Shown one piece after another: positions 10,137 through 19,482 of a stretch of 64,000 bases of DNA. Under the pieces are notes generated by a model. That model worked only from the letters and a program-made list of their open reading frames with translations, did not search any database and had not been told where the DNA came from. This stretch comes from an uncultured Collinsella sp. GTDB lineage: Bacteria; Actinomycetota; Coriobacteriia; Coriobacteriales; Coriobacteriaceae. Each line of letters begins with the position of its first letter. The first letter of the stretch is position 1. The position numbers and the translations under genes are program-made. The stretch lies in contig CABSNK010000006.1 in assembly GCA_902479075.1 (NCBI GenBank), positions 1 to 64,000 on the forward strand, written 5' to 3'.

Positions 10137-11147
10137 ATGGCTCGCGAGGGCGCTCGTTCTAAGGATTCGGCTAAGCCTGGCATCAAGGAAGTTGCAGCGG
10201 TGGCGGGGGTTTCGCCTACTACGGTATCTCGCGTGCTTAATAATCGCGGCTATATTAGCCAAGAGACCCGCGATAAGGTCCATGCCGCGATGAAGCGCAT
10301 CAACTATACGCCCAACGATATCGCCCGTGCCATGCTCAACGGTCGCCTGAATCTAATAGGTATGATAGTCCCCTATGTCAGCAGCCCGTTTCATGCCCAA
10401 GCGGTCCAAGCCGTTGAGCGTACCCTGGCCGAAAACGGTTTTAAGATGTTGCTGTGCAATAGCGCCAATCGACCTGATCTTGAGCGTTCTTATATCGATA
10501 TGCTTCGGCGCAATATGGTTGATGGCGTCATCGTCAACTCGCTTAATATCGGTGCCGAGGCGTATGCCGAGATGGGCTTGAGTCTGGTTGGTATCGACTG
10601 CGACCTTGGCGAGACCTCTGTTCAGATTGCGAGCGACAGCTATGGCATCGGCGAACTTGCCACGCGTCGCCTGATCGATGACGGGTGTTCGCGCATCTTG
10701 TGCCTGCGCAACAATAGCCGCATGCGTATGCCTGCCAATAAGCGTACCGATGCCTACCACGATGTTGTGGAGCAGGCCGGTTTGCCCGCGCTTGTCCGTG
10801 AGGTCGAGTTCGTTAAGTCCGACGACGAAAAGAGTGCGGTCGTTGCGAAGATCCTCGATGAGAACCCCGATATTGACGGCATCTTTGCGGGAGACGACAC
10901 GATGGCGGCCATCTGCCTCAACGTGATGAAGCGGCGCGGCTTGAGCGCTCCGGACGATATTAAGGTCGTGGGCGCGGATGGCGCCCGCCGCACTATGACG
11001 TTTATGCCTGACTTAACAACCGTTCGTCAAGATATCGATCGCATCGGAGAGCTCGCGGCGCAATCCATCATCGCTCTTGTTAACGGTGAAAAGCCCGAAT
11101 CGAATACCAAGCTCCCCGTTGAACTCATTGAGGGCAAAACCGCGTAG
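10137..11147 (+). CDS. scrR: LacI-family regulator of sucrose/fructoside genes
   Basis: This 336-residue regulator has an N-terminal helix-turn-helix (about residues 15-40; IKEVAAVAGVSPTTVSRVLNN) and a periplasmic-binding-protein-like effector domain with the usual GDDTMA and TTVRQD patterns. The start at 10137 has GGGGGAGGG upstream. It stands next to two GH32 genes and a sucrose-type PTS gene. AACGTTT-centred dyads precede it and both following transcription units. It is therefore the probable repressor of this regulon, released by a sugar or sugar phosphate. The scrR assignment rests on context. Confidence 0.82.
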   Translation: MAREGARSKDSAKPGIKEVAAVAGVSPTTVSRVLNNRGYISQETRDKVHAAMKRINYTPNDIARAMLNGRLNLIGMIVPYVSSPFHAQAVQAVERTLAENGFKMLLCNSANRPDLERSYIDMLRRNMVDGVIVNSLNIGAEAYAEMGLSLVGIDCDLGETSVQIASDSYGIGELATRRLIDDGCSRILCLRNNSRMRMPANKRTDAYHDVVEQAGLPALVREVEFVKSDDEKSAVVAKILDENPDIDGIFAGDDTMAAICLNVMKRRGLSAPDDIKVVGADGARRTMTFMPDLTTVRQDIDRIGELAAQSIIALVNGEKPESNTKLPVELIEGKTA

Positions 11148-11203
11148 TTCATCCCGTGCCAAAAGAATTCCTCAAACGCCTCTGATGACCGTTCGCCGCC
11201 ATA

Positions 11204-11282
11204 TGTCAACCGTTTGCCGACGACTGGAACTGCGAAAAGACGTATTAGTGTGAAAACGTTTGACATATGAAAACGATTGACA
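11204..11282. promoter_or_regulatory. Cluster of three LacI-type operators upstream of the first GH32 gene
   Basis: TGAAAACGTTTGACA (11251-11265) and TGAAAACGATTGACA (11268-11282) are direct repeats 17 bp apart. TGTCAACCGTTTGCC (11204-11218) is a third site in opposite sense matching 12 of 15 positions. The tandem spacing of about 1.6 helical turns suggests cooperative binding. The gene start is at 11332. Confidence 0.7.
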
Positions 11283-11331
11283 TATCTTGCAGTTGTACCG
11301 AGTTAGTATCTTGTGGGAAAGGAAGTCTCGG

Positions 11332-12714
11332 ATGCACAAGGTGTATTACCAGCCTGAGGGAATTTGGGTAGGCGACATCATGCCGTACGGCGAGGACGGC
11401 AAGTTCTATCTCTATCACCAGCGTGACACGCGAAACCCCGGTCCTTTCGGAGAGCCGTTTGGTTGGGCACTCGCGACGACCAAGGATTTCGTCAACTACA
11501 AGGACTTTGGAGAGAGCCTTGAGCGTGGCGGCGACGAGGAAGTCGACCAGTATGTTTATGCCGGCACGGTGTTTAAGGTGGGCGACAAGTACCATGCGCT
11601 CTACACTGGTTGCAATCGCGATAAGGTCCGCGCACGCTTGATGAAGCAGGTTCTTCTTCACGCAACGAGTGACGACGCCGTCAAGTGGGAGAAGAACATC
11701 GCCGAGACGCTGCTTCCGCCCCAGGAAGGTTACGATGACCGCAACTGGCGCGATCCCTTTGTGCTTTGGGATGAGGAGAACGAAGAGTACATGCTCATCC
11801 TCGGCACGCGCGTGGGCGAGGACAAGCGTCTGATGACCGGGCGTCTGGTCAAGTTCACCTCCAAGGACCTGGATACCTGGGAGTTCCAGGGCGACTGGTG
11901 GAATCCGGGCCTTTACACCATGTTCGAGATGCCTGATCTCTTTAAGATGGGCGACTGGTGGTATCTGGTGTTCTCCGAGTACAGTGATGGCAACAAGACC
12001 CGTTACCGCATGTCTCGCTCCATCAACGGTCCTTGGATCACTCCTGCTGACGATTCATTCGATGGCCGCGCGTACTATGCCGCGCGTACCGCATTTGATG
12101 GCGAGCGCCGCGTTCTCTTTGGTTGGGTTCCTACGCGTGACGAGGGTGGCGATCCCAGCTCTTACCTGTGGGGTGGCACCTTTATGCCTCTCGAGATCGT
12201 TCAGCGTGCCGACGGAACGCTCGGCACCAAGCTCCCTGACAGCATGCTTGGCGCCTTTGGCGAGGCTAAGGCAGTCGAGGCCTTTGAGCTTTCCTGCGAG
12301 TCGGGCAAGGTCGAGCAGGTGCTCGCCGCGGATGCCGGTTCCACCTATATGCTCGATGCCGACATCGAGCTCGCCGGTGACGCTGCCGGCTTCTCGGTGA
12401 AGCTTGCCGAGGACGCCGAGTCCGGTCTTGCCTATGAGTTCCGCGCCAACCTGCGTGAGGGCAAGCTCGAGTTTACGGCGGCCCCCCAGTATCCGTGGTT
12501 CCAGGTCAACAACATGGGCCTCGAGCGTCCGTTGTTCTTTAAGGGCGAGGGCACTCATCATGTGCGCCTGGTCGTTGACGACGATATCGCGACCATCTTT
12601 GTCGATGATGTTGCGCTTAACGCGCGCTTCTGCAATAAGCAGGGCCAGGGTGTGGCACTGACGGTCACCGACGGTACGCTCAAGTGCGCAAATGCAACGA
12701 TCGCGTCTCTGTAA
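11332..12714 (+). CDS. Divergent glycoside hydrolase family 32 protein
   Basis: This 460-residue GH32 enzyme probably hydrolyses beta-fructosides. It keeps the three acidic centres in altered surroundings: Asp15 in IWVGDIMPYG (where invertases have WxNDPNG), Asp141 in the RDP motif, and Glu199 in FEMPDLF (where invertases have ECPD). A C-terminal beta-sandwich follows from about residue 310. There is no signal peptide, so it is intracellular. The start at 11332 has GAAAGGAAG upstream. It is first in a regulon with a PTS EIIBC and a more canonical sucrose-6-phosphate hydrolase, so it may act on a fructo-oligosaccharide. The exact substrate is unclear. Confidence 0.85.
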   Translation: MHKVYYQPEGIWVGDIMPYGEDGKFYLYHQRDTRNPGPFGEPFGWALATTKDFVNYKDFGESLERGGDEEVDQYVYAGTVFKVGDKYHALYTGCNRDKVRARLMKQVLLHATSDDAVKWEKNIAETLLPPQEGYDDRNWRDPFVLWDEENEEYMLILGTRVGEDKRLMTGRLVKFTSKDLDTWEFQGDWWNPGLYTMFEMPDLFKMGDWWYLVFSEYSDGNKTRYRMSRSINGPWITPADDSFDGRAYYAARTAFDGERRVLFGWVPTRDEGGDPSSYLWGGTFMPLEIVQRADGTLGTKLPDSMLGAFGEAKAVEAFELSCESGKVEQVLAADAGSTYMLDADIELAGDAAGFSVKLAEDAESGLAYEFRANLREGKLEFTAAPQYPWFQVNNMGLERPLFFKGEGTHHVRLVVDDDIATIFVDDVALNARFCNKQGQGVALTVTDGTLKCANATIASL

Positions 12715-12721
12715 TGGCATC

Positions 12722-12731
12722 AAAACGTTTT
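12722..12731. promoter_or_regulatory. Putative LacI-type operator before the PTS gene
   Basis: The palindrome AAAACGTTTT lies 29 nt before the EIIBC start, directly after the GH32 stop. It matches the core of the other sites in this regulon and could be an internal roadblock or secondary operator. Confidence 0.5.
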
Positions 12732-12759
12732 ATGATTTCGTAAGGGAATGGAGAGGAAC

Positions 12760-14211
12760 ATGGACTACAAAGTAGTGTCTCAGCAAGTCGTCGATAACGT
12801 CGGCGGTCTGGAGAACATCGAGGGCGCCACGCATTGCGTTACGCGTCTGCGTCTGGTGCTCAAGGATACGAGCAAGTACAACAAGGCCGAGCTCGAGAAC
12901 ATCGATGGCGTCAAGGGCGTGCTGTACAACAGCGGCCAGCTCATGATCATCTTCGGTACCGGTACCGTCAACAAGGTCTACGATGAGTTTATGGCTCTGA
13001 CGGGCGTTAAGGAAATCAGCGCTTCCGAGGTCAAGGGCGCCGAGGCGGACAAGAAGGGCAAGTTCTTCTCGGTCCTCAAGGTATTCTCGGATATCTTTAT
13101 CCCCATCATTCCCGCTTTCGTCGGCGCTGCTATCATCATCGGCCTTAAGTCGCTGATCGTTGCCAACGGCCTCTTTGGCATGGAGGGCAGCCTTGCCGAC
13201 CACAGCGAGTTCCTCAAGAACCTCGCAAGCTTCTTTGCCATTATCGCCACCACGTTTGACTACCTGCCTGTCCTGGTTATGTACAGCGCGGTGAAGCGTT
13301 TTGGCGGTAACCCGATTCTGGGCATCCTCGTCGGTATCGTCATGGTTCACCCGAGCCTTATGAACCGCAACACGTTCGTTATGGACCCGACGGGTGCTGA
13401 GTACTGGAACTTTGGTCCGCTCTCCATTCCCATGGTTGCTTTCCAGGGCGGCGTGTTCCCTGCAATCCTGACTGCCTGGTTTATGGCCAAGGTCGAAAAG
13501 ATTGCCCAGAAGTACATCCCCGAGGTCGTTTCGTTCGTCTTTGTCCCGACCGTTACCCTGATTCTTGCTAACGTCGCCCTGTTCACCGTGTTCGGCCCGC
13601 TCGGCAACCTGATAGGCGACGTCCTCGCCGGTGTAATCGATATCCTGTACAACAGGATGGGCGTCTTCGGTGCCTTTGTCTTTGCCGCGTTCCTGCAGCC
13701 GCTTGTCGTTACCGGTACGCATCAGTTCATCCAGGGTATCGAGGCAAACCTCGTCGCCACGACTGGCTTCAACTACATCCAGGCCATCTGGTCGGTTTCC
13801 ATTATCGCCCAGGGCGGCGGCGCCATCGGCATGTACCTCATTCATAAGAAGCATTCCAAAGAGCGCAACATCTGCATGTCGTCCTTTATCCCGACGCTGG
13901 TCGGAATCTCCGAGCCCGCTATCTTCGCTGCAAACATGCGCTACTCGATCATCCCGTTCATCTGCGCTTGCATCGGTGCAGGCTGCGGCGGTGCCTTCGT
14001 GAAGCTCTTTGAGGTGCGCGCCATCGGTCAGGGTCTGACCGGCGTGCTTGGCCTGCTCATCGTCACGCCCGAGACGCTCGTGTGGTATGTGGCTGGCAAT
14101 CTCATCGCCTTTATCGTGCCGATCGTCTTGATCTTTGCCTACAACAAGGCAAAGGGCGTGCCGACCACTGATGAAGAGGGCGCTGGTGCTGGCTTCGATG
14201 TCAGCTTCTAG
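12760..14211 (+). CDS. scrA: PTS sucrose-type transporter, fused EIIB-EIIC
   Basis: This 483-residue membrane permease imports and phosphorylates a disaccharide, probably sucrose. EIIB is N-terminal with the phosphorylated Cys26 in GATHCVTRLR. EIIC follows from about residue 105 with many transmembrane helices and the conserved GISEPAIF region. There is no EIIA domain, so EIIA must come from another gene. The start at 12760 is preceded by GGAGAGGAA. It lies 45 nt after the first GH32 gene and upstream of a sucrose-6-phosphate hydrolase, which would split the phosphorylated product. Substrate assignment is from family and context. Confidence 0.87.
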   Translation: MDYKVVSQQVVDNVGGLENIEGATHCVTRLRLVLKDTSKYNKAELENIDGVKGVLYNSGQLMIIFGTGTVNKVYDEFMALTGVKEISASEVKGAEADKKGKFFSVLKVFSDIFIPIIPAFVGAAIIIGLKSLIVANGLFGMEGSLADHSEFLKNLASFFAIIATTFDYLPVLVMYSAVKRFGGNPILGILVGIVMVHPSLMNRNTFVMDPTGAEYWNFGPLSIPMVAFQGGVFPAILTAWFMAKVEKIAQKYIPEVVSFVFVPTVTLILANVALFTVFGPLGNLIGDVLAGVIDILYNRMGVFGAFVFAAFLQPLVVTGTHQFIQGIEANLVATTGFNYIQAIWSVSIIAQGGGAIGMYLIHKKHSKERNICMSSFIPTLVGISEPAIFAANMRYSIIPFICACIGAGCGGAFVKLFEVRAIGQGLTGVLGLLIVTPETLVWYVAGNLIAFIVPIVLIFAYNKAKGVPTTDEEGAGAGFDVSF

Positions 14212-14248
14212 TTGAGCCGTTCAGCGTAATCTGAGGATAAGTCCATTT

Positions 14249-14291
14249 GGGGAAGGGCGTTCGACTCGTGTGAGTCGAGCGTCCTTCCCCA
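14249..14291 (+). terminator. Long hairpin between the PTS and hydrolase genes
   Basis: A stem of about 20 bp with one or two mismatches pairs TGGGGAAGGGCGTTCGACTC with its complement across a 3-nt loop. It has no T-tract, so it may be an attenuator or an mRNA 3'-end stabiliser separating scrA from scrB rather than a full terminator. Confidence 0.6.
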
Positions 14292-14312
14292 TAGACGAGA
14301 AAGTCAACGGCG

Positions 14313-15755
14313 ATGTTTAATCAAAAAAATAAGGTGACACGCGCGGACTATGAGCAGTGGCGTGCCGGACAGGATGAGACGGCGGGTCGCATCGCGTCCG
14401 ACCCCGATAGGCTCCTGTTCCATGTGGAGCCTGAGCTTGGCTGGCTCAACGACCCCAACGGTTTGGTGCAGATCGGTGATACGTATCACATCTATCACCA
14501 ATACGATCCATTCGATGCTGCGCATGGCGGTCCAGTGCTTTGGAATCATCTGACAACAAAGGATTTTGTGACGTACGAGAATCGCGGCCCTGTGCTGTTC
14601 CCCGATTCCGATTTGGATTCGAGCGGAGCGTATTCTGGTTCTGCCTTTGTACACGACGGCAAGATTCACTACTTCTATACCGGCAACGTCAAGCATTTTG
14701 ACCGCGATGATTACGACTACGTGTTGACGGGCCGTGAGCAAAACCAAATTCATATGGTTGCCGAGAACCCCGACGAATTGGGCGAGAAGCGCATGGCTGT
14801 TGGGCCGGTCGATTACCCCGACGATATCGGTACGCACGTGCGTGACCCCAAAATCCTTGAACACGATGGTATCTACTACATGGTTCTGGGCGCTCGTACG
14901 AAAGACGACCGCGGCTGCGTGCTTGTCTATACTTCGCGCGATCTAGAGGATTGGAGCTATGCGACGCGCATTGAGCTGGGCGAGAAGTTTGGTTTTATGT
15001 GGGAGTGCCCTGATCTATTTGAGCTTGATGGTGAGCTAATTCTCGTTTGCTGTCCGCAGGGCGTGCCCGCCGATGGTTGGCGTTACCGCAATCCGCACCA
15101 GTGCGTGTGGTTCTCCATCGAGGCCGATTGGGAGGCGCCGAGCTTTAAGATCACCGGGCAGGGCATGCCCCCGATGGTCGATGCCGGCTTTGATTTCTAC
15201 GCACCGCAGTCCTTTGAGGATGCTGCGGGTCGGCGTTTGATGATCGGGTGGTCTGGTTGCCCCGATGCGACGGCAGAAAACCCGACGGTGGCACGCGGGT
15301 GGCAGTGCGCGTTGACGGTGCCGCGAGAGCTGAGCATACGCGATGGTAAGCTCTGTCAGCAGCCGGCGCACGAGATTGAGAAGGTGCGCGGCGACTGCGT
15401 TCGCGCGACAGGCGGTGAAACCGTTGAGGAGCCGGGCCGCCTGTTTGATCTTGTGGTTTCCTGTGAGGGCGCCAAGATGGTCGAGCTTGAAATCCGCAAG
15501 GGTGTCTTTGTGCGTTATACGGACGGGATGCTTACCCTCGATATGGGTGACGAAGGCTATGGGCGCGACCAGAGGTCGATTGAGCTCGGCGAGCTTCGCG
15601 ACCTACGCGTGCTTTCGGACACTACGATGGTCGAGATTTTTGCAAATGGCGGCGAGGCGGCACTTACGAGCCGTACCTATTCGCCGGCGGTTCCGGCGAT
15701 GGAGCTGCACGCCGAGGGTGCGGCATCGATGAATTTCTACCGCCTCGTGCATTAA
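14313..15755 (+). CDS. scrB: Sucrose-6-phosphate hydrolase, GH32
   Basis: This 480-residue enzyme splits sucrose-6-phosphate into glucose-6-phosphate and fructose. All three GH32 signatures are canonical: WLNDPNG with nucleophile Asp47, RDP with Asp178, and ECPD with general acid Glu231. A C-terminal beta-sandwich module follows from about residue 330. There is no signal peptide, consistent with a cytoplasmic enzyme acting after PTS uptake. It follows the PTS gene by about 100 nt across a hairpin. It differs clearly from the divergent GH32 at the head of the regulon, implying separate substrates or steps. Confidence 0.9.
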   Translation: MFNQKNKVTRADYEQWRAGQDETAGRIASDPDRLLFHVEPELGWLNDPNGLVQIGDTYHIYHQYDPFDAAHGGPVLWNHLTTKDFVTYENRGPVLFPDSDLDSSGAYSGSAFVHDGKIHYFYTGNVKHFDRDDYDYVLTGREQNQIHMVAENPDELGEKRMAVGPVDYPDDIGTHVRDPKILEHDGIYYMVLGARTKDDRGCVLVYTSRDLEDWSYATRIELGEKFGFMWECPDLFELDGELILVCCPQGVPADGWRYRNPHQCVWFSIEADWEAPSFKITGQGMPPMVDAGFDFYAPQSFEDAAGRRLMIGWSGCPDATAENPTVARGWQCALTVPRELSIRDGKLCQQPAHEIEKVRGDCVRATGGETVEEPGRLFDLVVSCEGAKMVELEIRKGVFVRYTDGMLTLDMGDEGYGRDQRSIELGELRDLRVLSDTTMVEIFANGGEAALTSRTYSPAVPAMELHAEGAASMNFYRLVH

Positions 15756-15906
15756 CCGTGCGTGGAGCACGATTGGATTTGCTGGACGGAATGTGTCGCA
15801 GTTGTCGCGGCCAACTACCGCTTACCGCATATAGCGACCGTTTGCGGAATAAGTAACACTCCTTAATAAACCGTGTAAAATCTCAGATAAGCACGGAGTT
15901 TTCCAG

Positions 15907-15947
15907 GGAGACGCTGTCCTTTGTTGTGTGCAAGGGGCGGCGTCTCT
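15907..15947 (+). terminator. Terminator-like hairpin before degV
   Basis: GAGACGCTGTCC and its partner near GGGGCGGCGTCTC form a GC-rich stem with G-U pairs, followed by a short T-tract. It lies about 150 nt after scrB and 85 nt before degV. Confidence 0.55.
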
Positions 15948-16032
15948 TTGGTGCTTGGGGGCCGTTGCACAGTAGGATGGCGGACGTGCGCCACATATTA
16001 AAAAGCCAACGTTGAGATGGGTCGTGATAAGA

Positions 16033-16887
16033 ATGGGCAAGTACGTAATCGTGGTTGAGTCTGGGTCGGATGTGACGCCGGAGCTCTGCGAACGCTATGG
16101 CATCGTGCGTGTGCCCATGCATGTTACGATTGCTGACGAGACCGTTGAGGATGGTTCGATCGATCCGCTCGAGATTTATTCGCGCTGCAACGAGTTTGGC
16201 GTGATGCCCAGGACCAGCGGTTGCGCGCCGGCAGATTTCTCCCGCGTGTACGACCGCATCCATGCCGAGCAGCCCGACGCGACCATCCTGCATCTTGCGT
16301 ACTCCGAAGTCACGACCTGCTCACATCAGTCCTCCAAGATTGCAGCTAAGGGGCGCGACTACGTGTTCTCTATGGACACGCGTTTTGTTTCGGTTGGCCA
16401 GTCGCTCGTTGTCGTCGAGACCGCCAAATACATCGAGGCTCACCCCGATGCCACCGTCGACGAGATCTTTGCTTTTACGAATTCCGTCATGGACCGTGTG
16501 CTGCTGGGCTTTGTTCCTACCGACCTTGCCTTCCTTAAGGCAGGCGGTCGTTTGTCCAACGTCGCGTTCCTAGGCGCCCATCTGCTCAAGATTAAGCCCT
16601 GCATTGAGGTGACGGGCGGCAAGTTCGTGGCAACCAAGAAGTTCCGCGGCTCTATGCTCAAATGCGCCCGTGCCTTTATTGACCACATGGTTGCGAAGGG
16701 CGAGATTGACTACTCGCACATTGGCCTGGCGTATTCGGTGGGCCTTTCCCAGGAGCTGCGCGATGACATGGAAGTCTATGCGCATGACCTGGGCTTTAGG
16801 GACGTTACCTGGACTCAGGTCGGCGGCGTCATCTCGAGCCATTGCGGCCCGACTGCCTTCGGCGCGGTGCTTACGCTTAAGGCGTAA
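16033..16887 (+). CDS. DegV-family fatty-acid-binding protein
   Basis: This 284-residue protein belongs to the DegV family, whose members bind fatty acids; in Firmicutes FakB proteins present them to the FakA kinase. It shows the N-terminal pattern VIVVESGSDVTPEL and the TSGCAPADF segment that precedes the ligand pocket. Start 16033 is chosen because the family begins just before the first beta strand; an upstream ATG at 16012 is also in frame. It is monocistronic here, and no FakA-like gene is in view. Confidence 0.85.
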   Translation: MGKYVIVVESGSDVTPELCERYGIVRVPMHVTIADETVEDGSIDPLEIYSRCNEFGVMPRTSGCAPADFSRVYDRIHAEQPDATILHLAYSEVTTCSHQSSKIAAKGRDYVFSMDTRFVSVGQSLVVVETAKYIEAHPDATVDEIFAFTNSVMDRVLLGFVPTDLAFLKAGGRLSNVAFLGAHLLKIKPCIEVTGGKFVATKKFRGSMLKCARAFIDHMVAKGEIDYSHIGLAYSVGLSQELRDDMEVYAHDLGFRDVTWTQVGGVISSHCGPTAFGAVLTLKA

Positions 16888-17073
16888 GGCCTGGCGTCTA
16901 TCGATATCTATTGCCTCGGCGGCGGGTGGGTTGTGACAACCTTCCCGTCGCTTTTGTGTGGGGCCAAATAGAACAACCCAATTGACCACTAAACCGTTTC
17001 ACCATCATGCGTATGGGCTAGAATGGCTCTGGCATTTATGTAACTAAAACCAATGAGAGGCAAGGTAGCGGGA

Positions 17074-17892
17074 ATGGCTGAGATGACGCTCGAGGGTGTG
17101 GACGCTCGTCCCGAGGACTCCGCGTTTGCCCTGGGCCGCGTACATTCGATTGAAACGATGGGAACGGTCGACGGACCCGGCATCCGCTTTGTGGTGTTTG
17201 TTCAGGGCTGTCCAATGCGCTGCGCGTATTGCCACAATCCCGATACCTGGTCGGTCAACGGCGGCACCATGGTGACCGTCGAACACCTGATGGATGAGTT
17301 CCAGAGTAACCACGAGTTCTATCGCAGCGGTGGCATTACGGTGTCCGGCGGCGAGCCGCTCCTGCAGCCCGAGTTTTTGGCCGATCTGTTTCGTGCTATG
17401 CATAACAACCCCGATGGCCGTGTACATACCTGCCTAGATAGCTGTGGCTATGCATTTGACCCCAACCACCCCGAGAAGTTCGATGCCGTGCTCAACGAGA
17501 CCGACATGGTACTGCTCGATATTAAGCATGCCGACCCGGTCGAGCATAAAAAGCTGACCGGTTGCGATCCCGCACGCATCTTGGCGTTCGGCGATGAACT
17601 TGCACGTCGCAAGATCAAGGTCGTTATCCGCCACGTGGTGGTGCCGGGCATTACCGACACGGTGGAGGAGTGCGAGAAGCTCGGTCGCCTCATCGCTCCA
17701 TGGCACAACGTGGTGGGCCTGGAAATGCTGCCGTATCACACGATGGGTGTCGTCAAGTACGAGCAACTGGGCATTCCCTATAAGCTTGAGGGCGTACCTC
17801 AGATGGATACCGCGCGCATGCCCGAGCTGCGCAATGCCGTTATGGCCGGTATGAAAAAGCGCCGTGCGGAGCTCAGGTCGGCCATCGGCTAA
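17074..17892 (+). CDS. pflA: Pyruvate formate-lyase activating enzyme (radical SAM)
   Basis: This 272-residue radical SAM enzyme abstracts hydrogen from the conserved glycine of pyruvate formate-lyase, making the catalytic glycyl radical. The cluster motif is CPMRCAYC (Cys46, Cys50, Cys53), preceded by TVDGPGIRFVVFVQGC. The SAM-binding GGE motif appears as SGGEPLLQ. Start 17074 has AGCGGGA and an upstream AGG in place; the ATG at 17053 has none. Its substrate here should be Gly58 of the separate 83-residue subunit, so it must recognise a small free domain or the assembled two-chain enzyme. It is 7.6 kb from pflB. Confidence 0.93.
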   Translation: MAEMTLEGVDARPEDSAFALGRVHSIETMGTVDGPGIRFVVFVQGCPMRCAYCHNPDTWSVNGGTMVTVEHLMDEFQSNHEFYRSGGITVSGGEPLLQPEFLADLFRAMHNNPDGRVHTCLDSCGYAFDPNHPEKFDAVLNETDMVLLDIKHADPVEHKKLTGCDPARILAFGDELARRKIKVVIRHVVVPGITDTVEECEKLGRLIAPWHNVVGLEMLPYHTMGVVKYEQLGIPYKLEGVPQMDTARMPELRNAVMAGMKKRRAELRSAIG

Positions 17893-18018
17893 CAAGCCAT
17901 TTTTGCCCCTTTATGATACCCGAGCTGTACTGGCCTAACGGCTTGGTGCTGACACGGTTGAGCCAAAATGCTGGTACCATACCGTGGATAAGCAATTTGC
18001 ACGGATTTGGGGGATGGC

Positions 18019-18759
18019 ATGGCAACCATCGCGATCATAGGCGCACTCGAAAAAGAGGTTGCGCAGATTAAGGAAGAGCTGAGTGGCACGCATGAGTCGC
18101 AGGAGGCGGGCTTGACCGTTGTGAACGGTGGGCTTTCGGGTCTGACAGTAGTCGCCACGACGGCAGGCATGGGGACCGTGAACGCCGCTGCCGCAACGCA
18201 GCATCTCATCAGCAAATACGCCCCGCAGGCCGTTGTGTTTTCGGGCATTGCGGGCGGCCTAAACCCTAAACTCCATATTAACGACGTGGTTATAGGCAAG
18301 TGCCTGCGCTATCTGGATACCGATACGGCACTCATCGCCGAGTCCGCGCCGGGGCTCGAGGAGTTTGTCTCGACACCGGCGTTGGCTGATGTTGCCGCCG
18401 CCGTGCTTGCCGAGCATGGATTTGTGGATGCCTCGGCGGATGAGACTTATGCGGAGAAGGACCCCAAGCAGTTCCTGTGTGGCACTATCGCCACGGGTGA
18501 TCGCTTTGTTACGGGTGACGCCATGCGTAACGCTGCGATTGAGGCCACGCATGCCGATTGCGTCGAGATGGAGGGCGCGGCAATTGCGCACATCGCGGCC
18601 AAGAATGGTGTCGATTGCCTGGTACTGCGCGCTATCAGCGATAATTGTGACGAGGCATATGACGCGTTTTGCGAGCGCGAGTTCGATCTGGACGAGTACG
18701 CTCGCACCGCGAGCGGCATCACGCTTGACATCGTTCGTCGTATCGCCGCCGCGCAATAG
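18019..18759 (+). CDS. mtnN: 5'-methylthioadenosine/S-adenosylhomocysteine nucleosidase
   Basis: This 246-residue cytoplasmic enzyme removes adenine from methylthioadenosine, S-adenosylhomocysteine and 5'-deoxyadenosine. The last is a by-product of radical SAM enzymes such as the PflA encoded just upstream. Diagnostic segments are IAIIGALEKEV at the N-terminus, FSGIAGGL, VEMEGAAIA and the catalytic Asp in AISDNCDE. Start 18019 follows GGGGGA; the ATG at 18007 leaves no proper ribosome site. Confidence 0.92.
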   Translation: MATIAIIGALEKEVAQIKEELSGTHESQEAGLTVVNGGLSGLTVVATTAGMGTVNAAAATQHLISKYAPQAVVFSGIAGGLNPKLHINDVVIGKCLRYLDTDTALIAESAPGLEEFVSTPALADVAAAVLAEHGFVDASADETYAEKDPKQFLCGTIATGDRFVTGDAMRNAAIEATHADCVEMEGAAIAHIAAKNGVDCLVLRAISDNCDEAYDAFCEREFDLDEYARTASGITLDIVRRIAAAQ

Positions 18760-18798
18760 CACGCCCGTTTTGTAAGAACCTACGACCAAGGAGTGTCC

Positions 18799-19389
18799 AT
18801 GGCCGATTCAATTAACTACCAGCTTGCCAAGTTCGTCGCCAGCTACGGCAAGGTTTCGCAGATTCCCGAGTCAACCTGTCCCGAGGTGAGCTTCGTCGGC
18901 CGCTCCAACGTGGGCAAGTCCTCCATCATGAACAAACTCTTTGGCCGCAAGAACCTGGTCAAGGTTTCGAGCACGCCGGGCAAGACGAGCAACATCAACT
19001 TTTTTGAGGCCGACGACGTGCATTTTGTGGACCTGCCGGGCTACGGTTTCGCCCGTCGTTCCAAGGCCGAGCGCGACCGCTGGGCCGAGCTTATCGGCGA
19101 CTTCTTCGACTCGGAGCGTAGCTTTAACCTGGTTGTGTCGCTGGTGGATATTCGTCACGACCCGAGCAAGCTCGACCATGACATGATCGACTATCTGCAG
19201 GGCAACGAGTTCAACTTTATCGTCTGCCTCACCAAGGCCGACAAACTCAGCCGTACCCAGCAGGCCCGCCAAGCAGCAGCCATCAAAAAGCAGCTCAACG
19301 TCCCGGCCGAAAACGTAATCATCACAAGCTCCCAGACCGGTGTGGGCATCGACGAACTCAAGCGTCGCATCGCCGAGGCCTGCCTCTAG
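18799..19389 (+). CDS. engB: Ribosome-biogenesis GTPase EngB/YsxC
   Basis: A 196-residue small GTPase required for large ribosomal subunit assembly in studied bacteria. It contains G1 GRSNVGKSS (about residue 34), G3 DLPGYG and G4 TKADK, with a GTP-independent SSQTGVG (G5) segment near the end. The start at 18799 is preceded by AAGGAG; a GTG six bases earlier is a less likely alternative. It stands 39 nt after mtnN, so the two may be co-transcribed. Confidence 0.93.
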   Translation: MADSINYQLAKFVASYGKVSQIPESTCPEVSFVGRSNVGKSSIMNKLFGRKNLVKVSSTPGKTSNINFFEADDVHFVDLPGYGFARRSKAERDRWAELIGDFFDSERSFNLVVSLVDIRHDPSKLDHDMIDYLQGNEFNFIVCLTKADKLSRTQQARQAAAIKKQLNVPAENVIITSSQTGVGIDELKRRIAEACL

Positions 19390-19482
19390 TAAGTGCCCCT
19401 ATCAATAAAATGCAGAACATCAGCCCGGCGACTTTCCAGAGCGTAGGTCCCTGTAGCCGCCGCCAGCGAAGTTAACGTAGGG

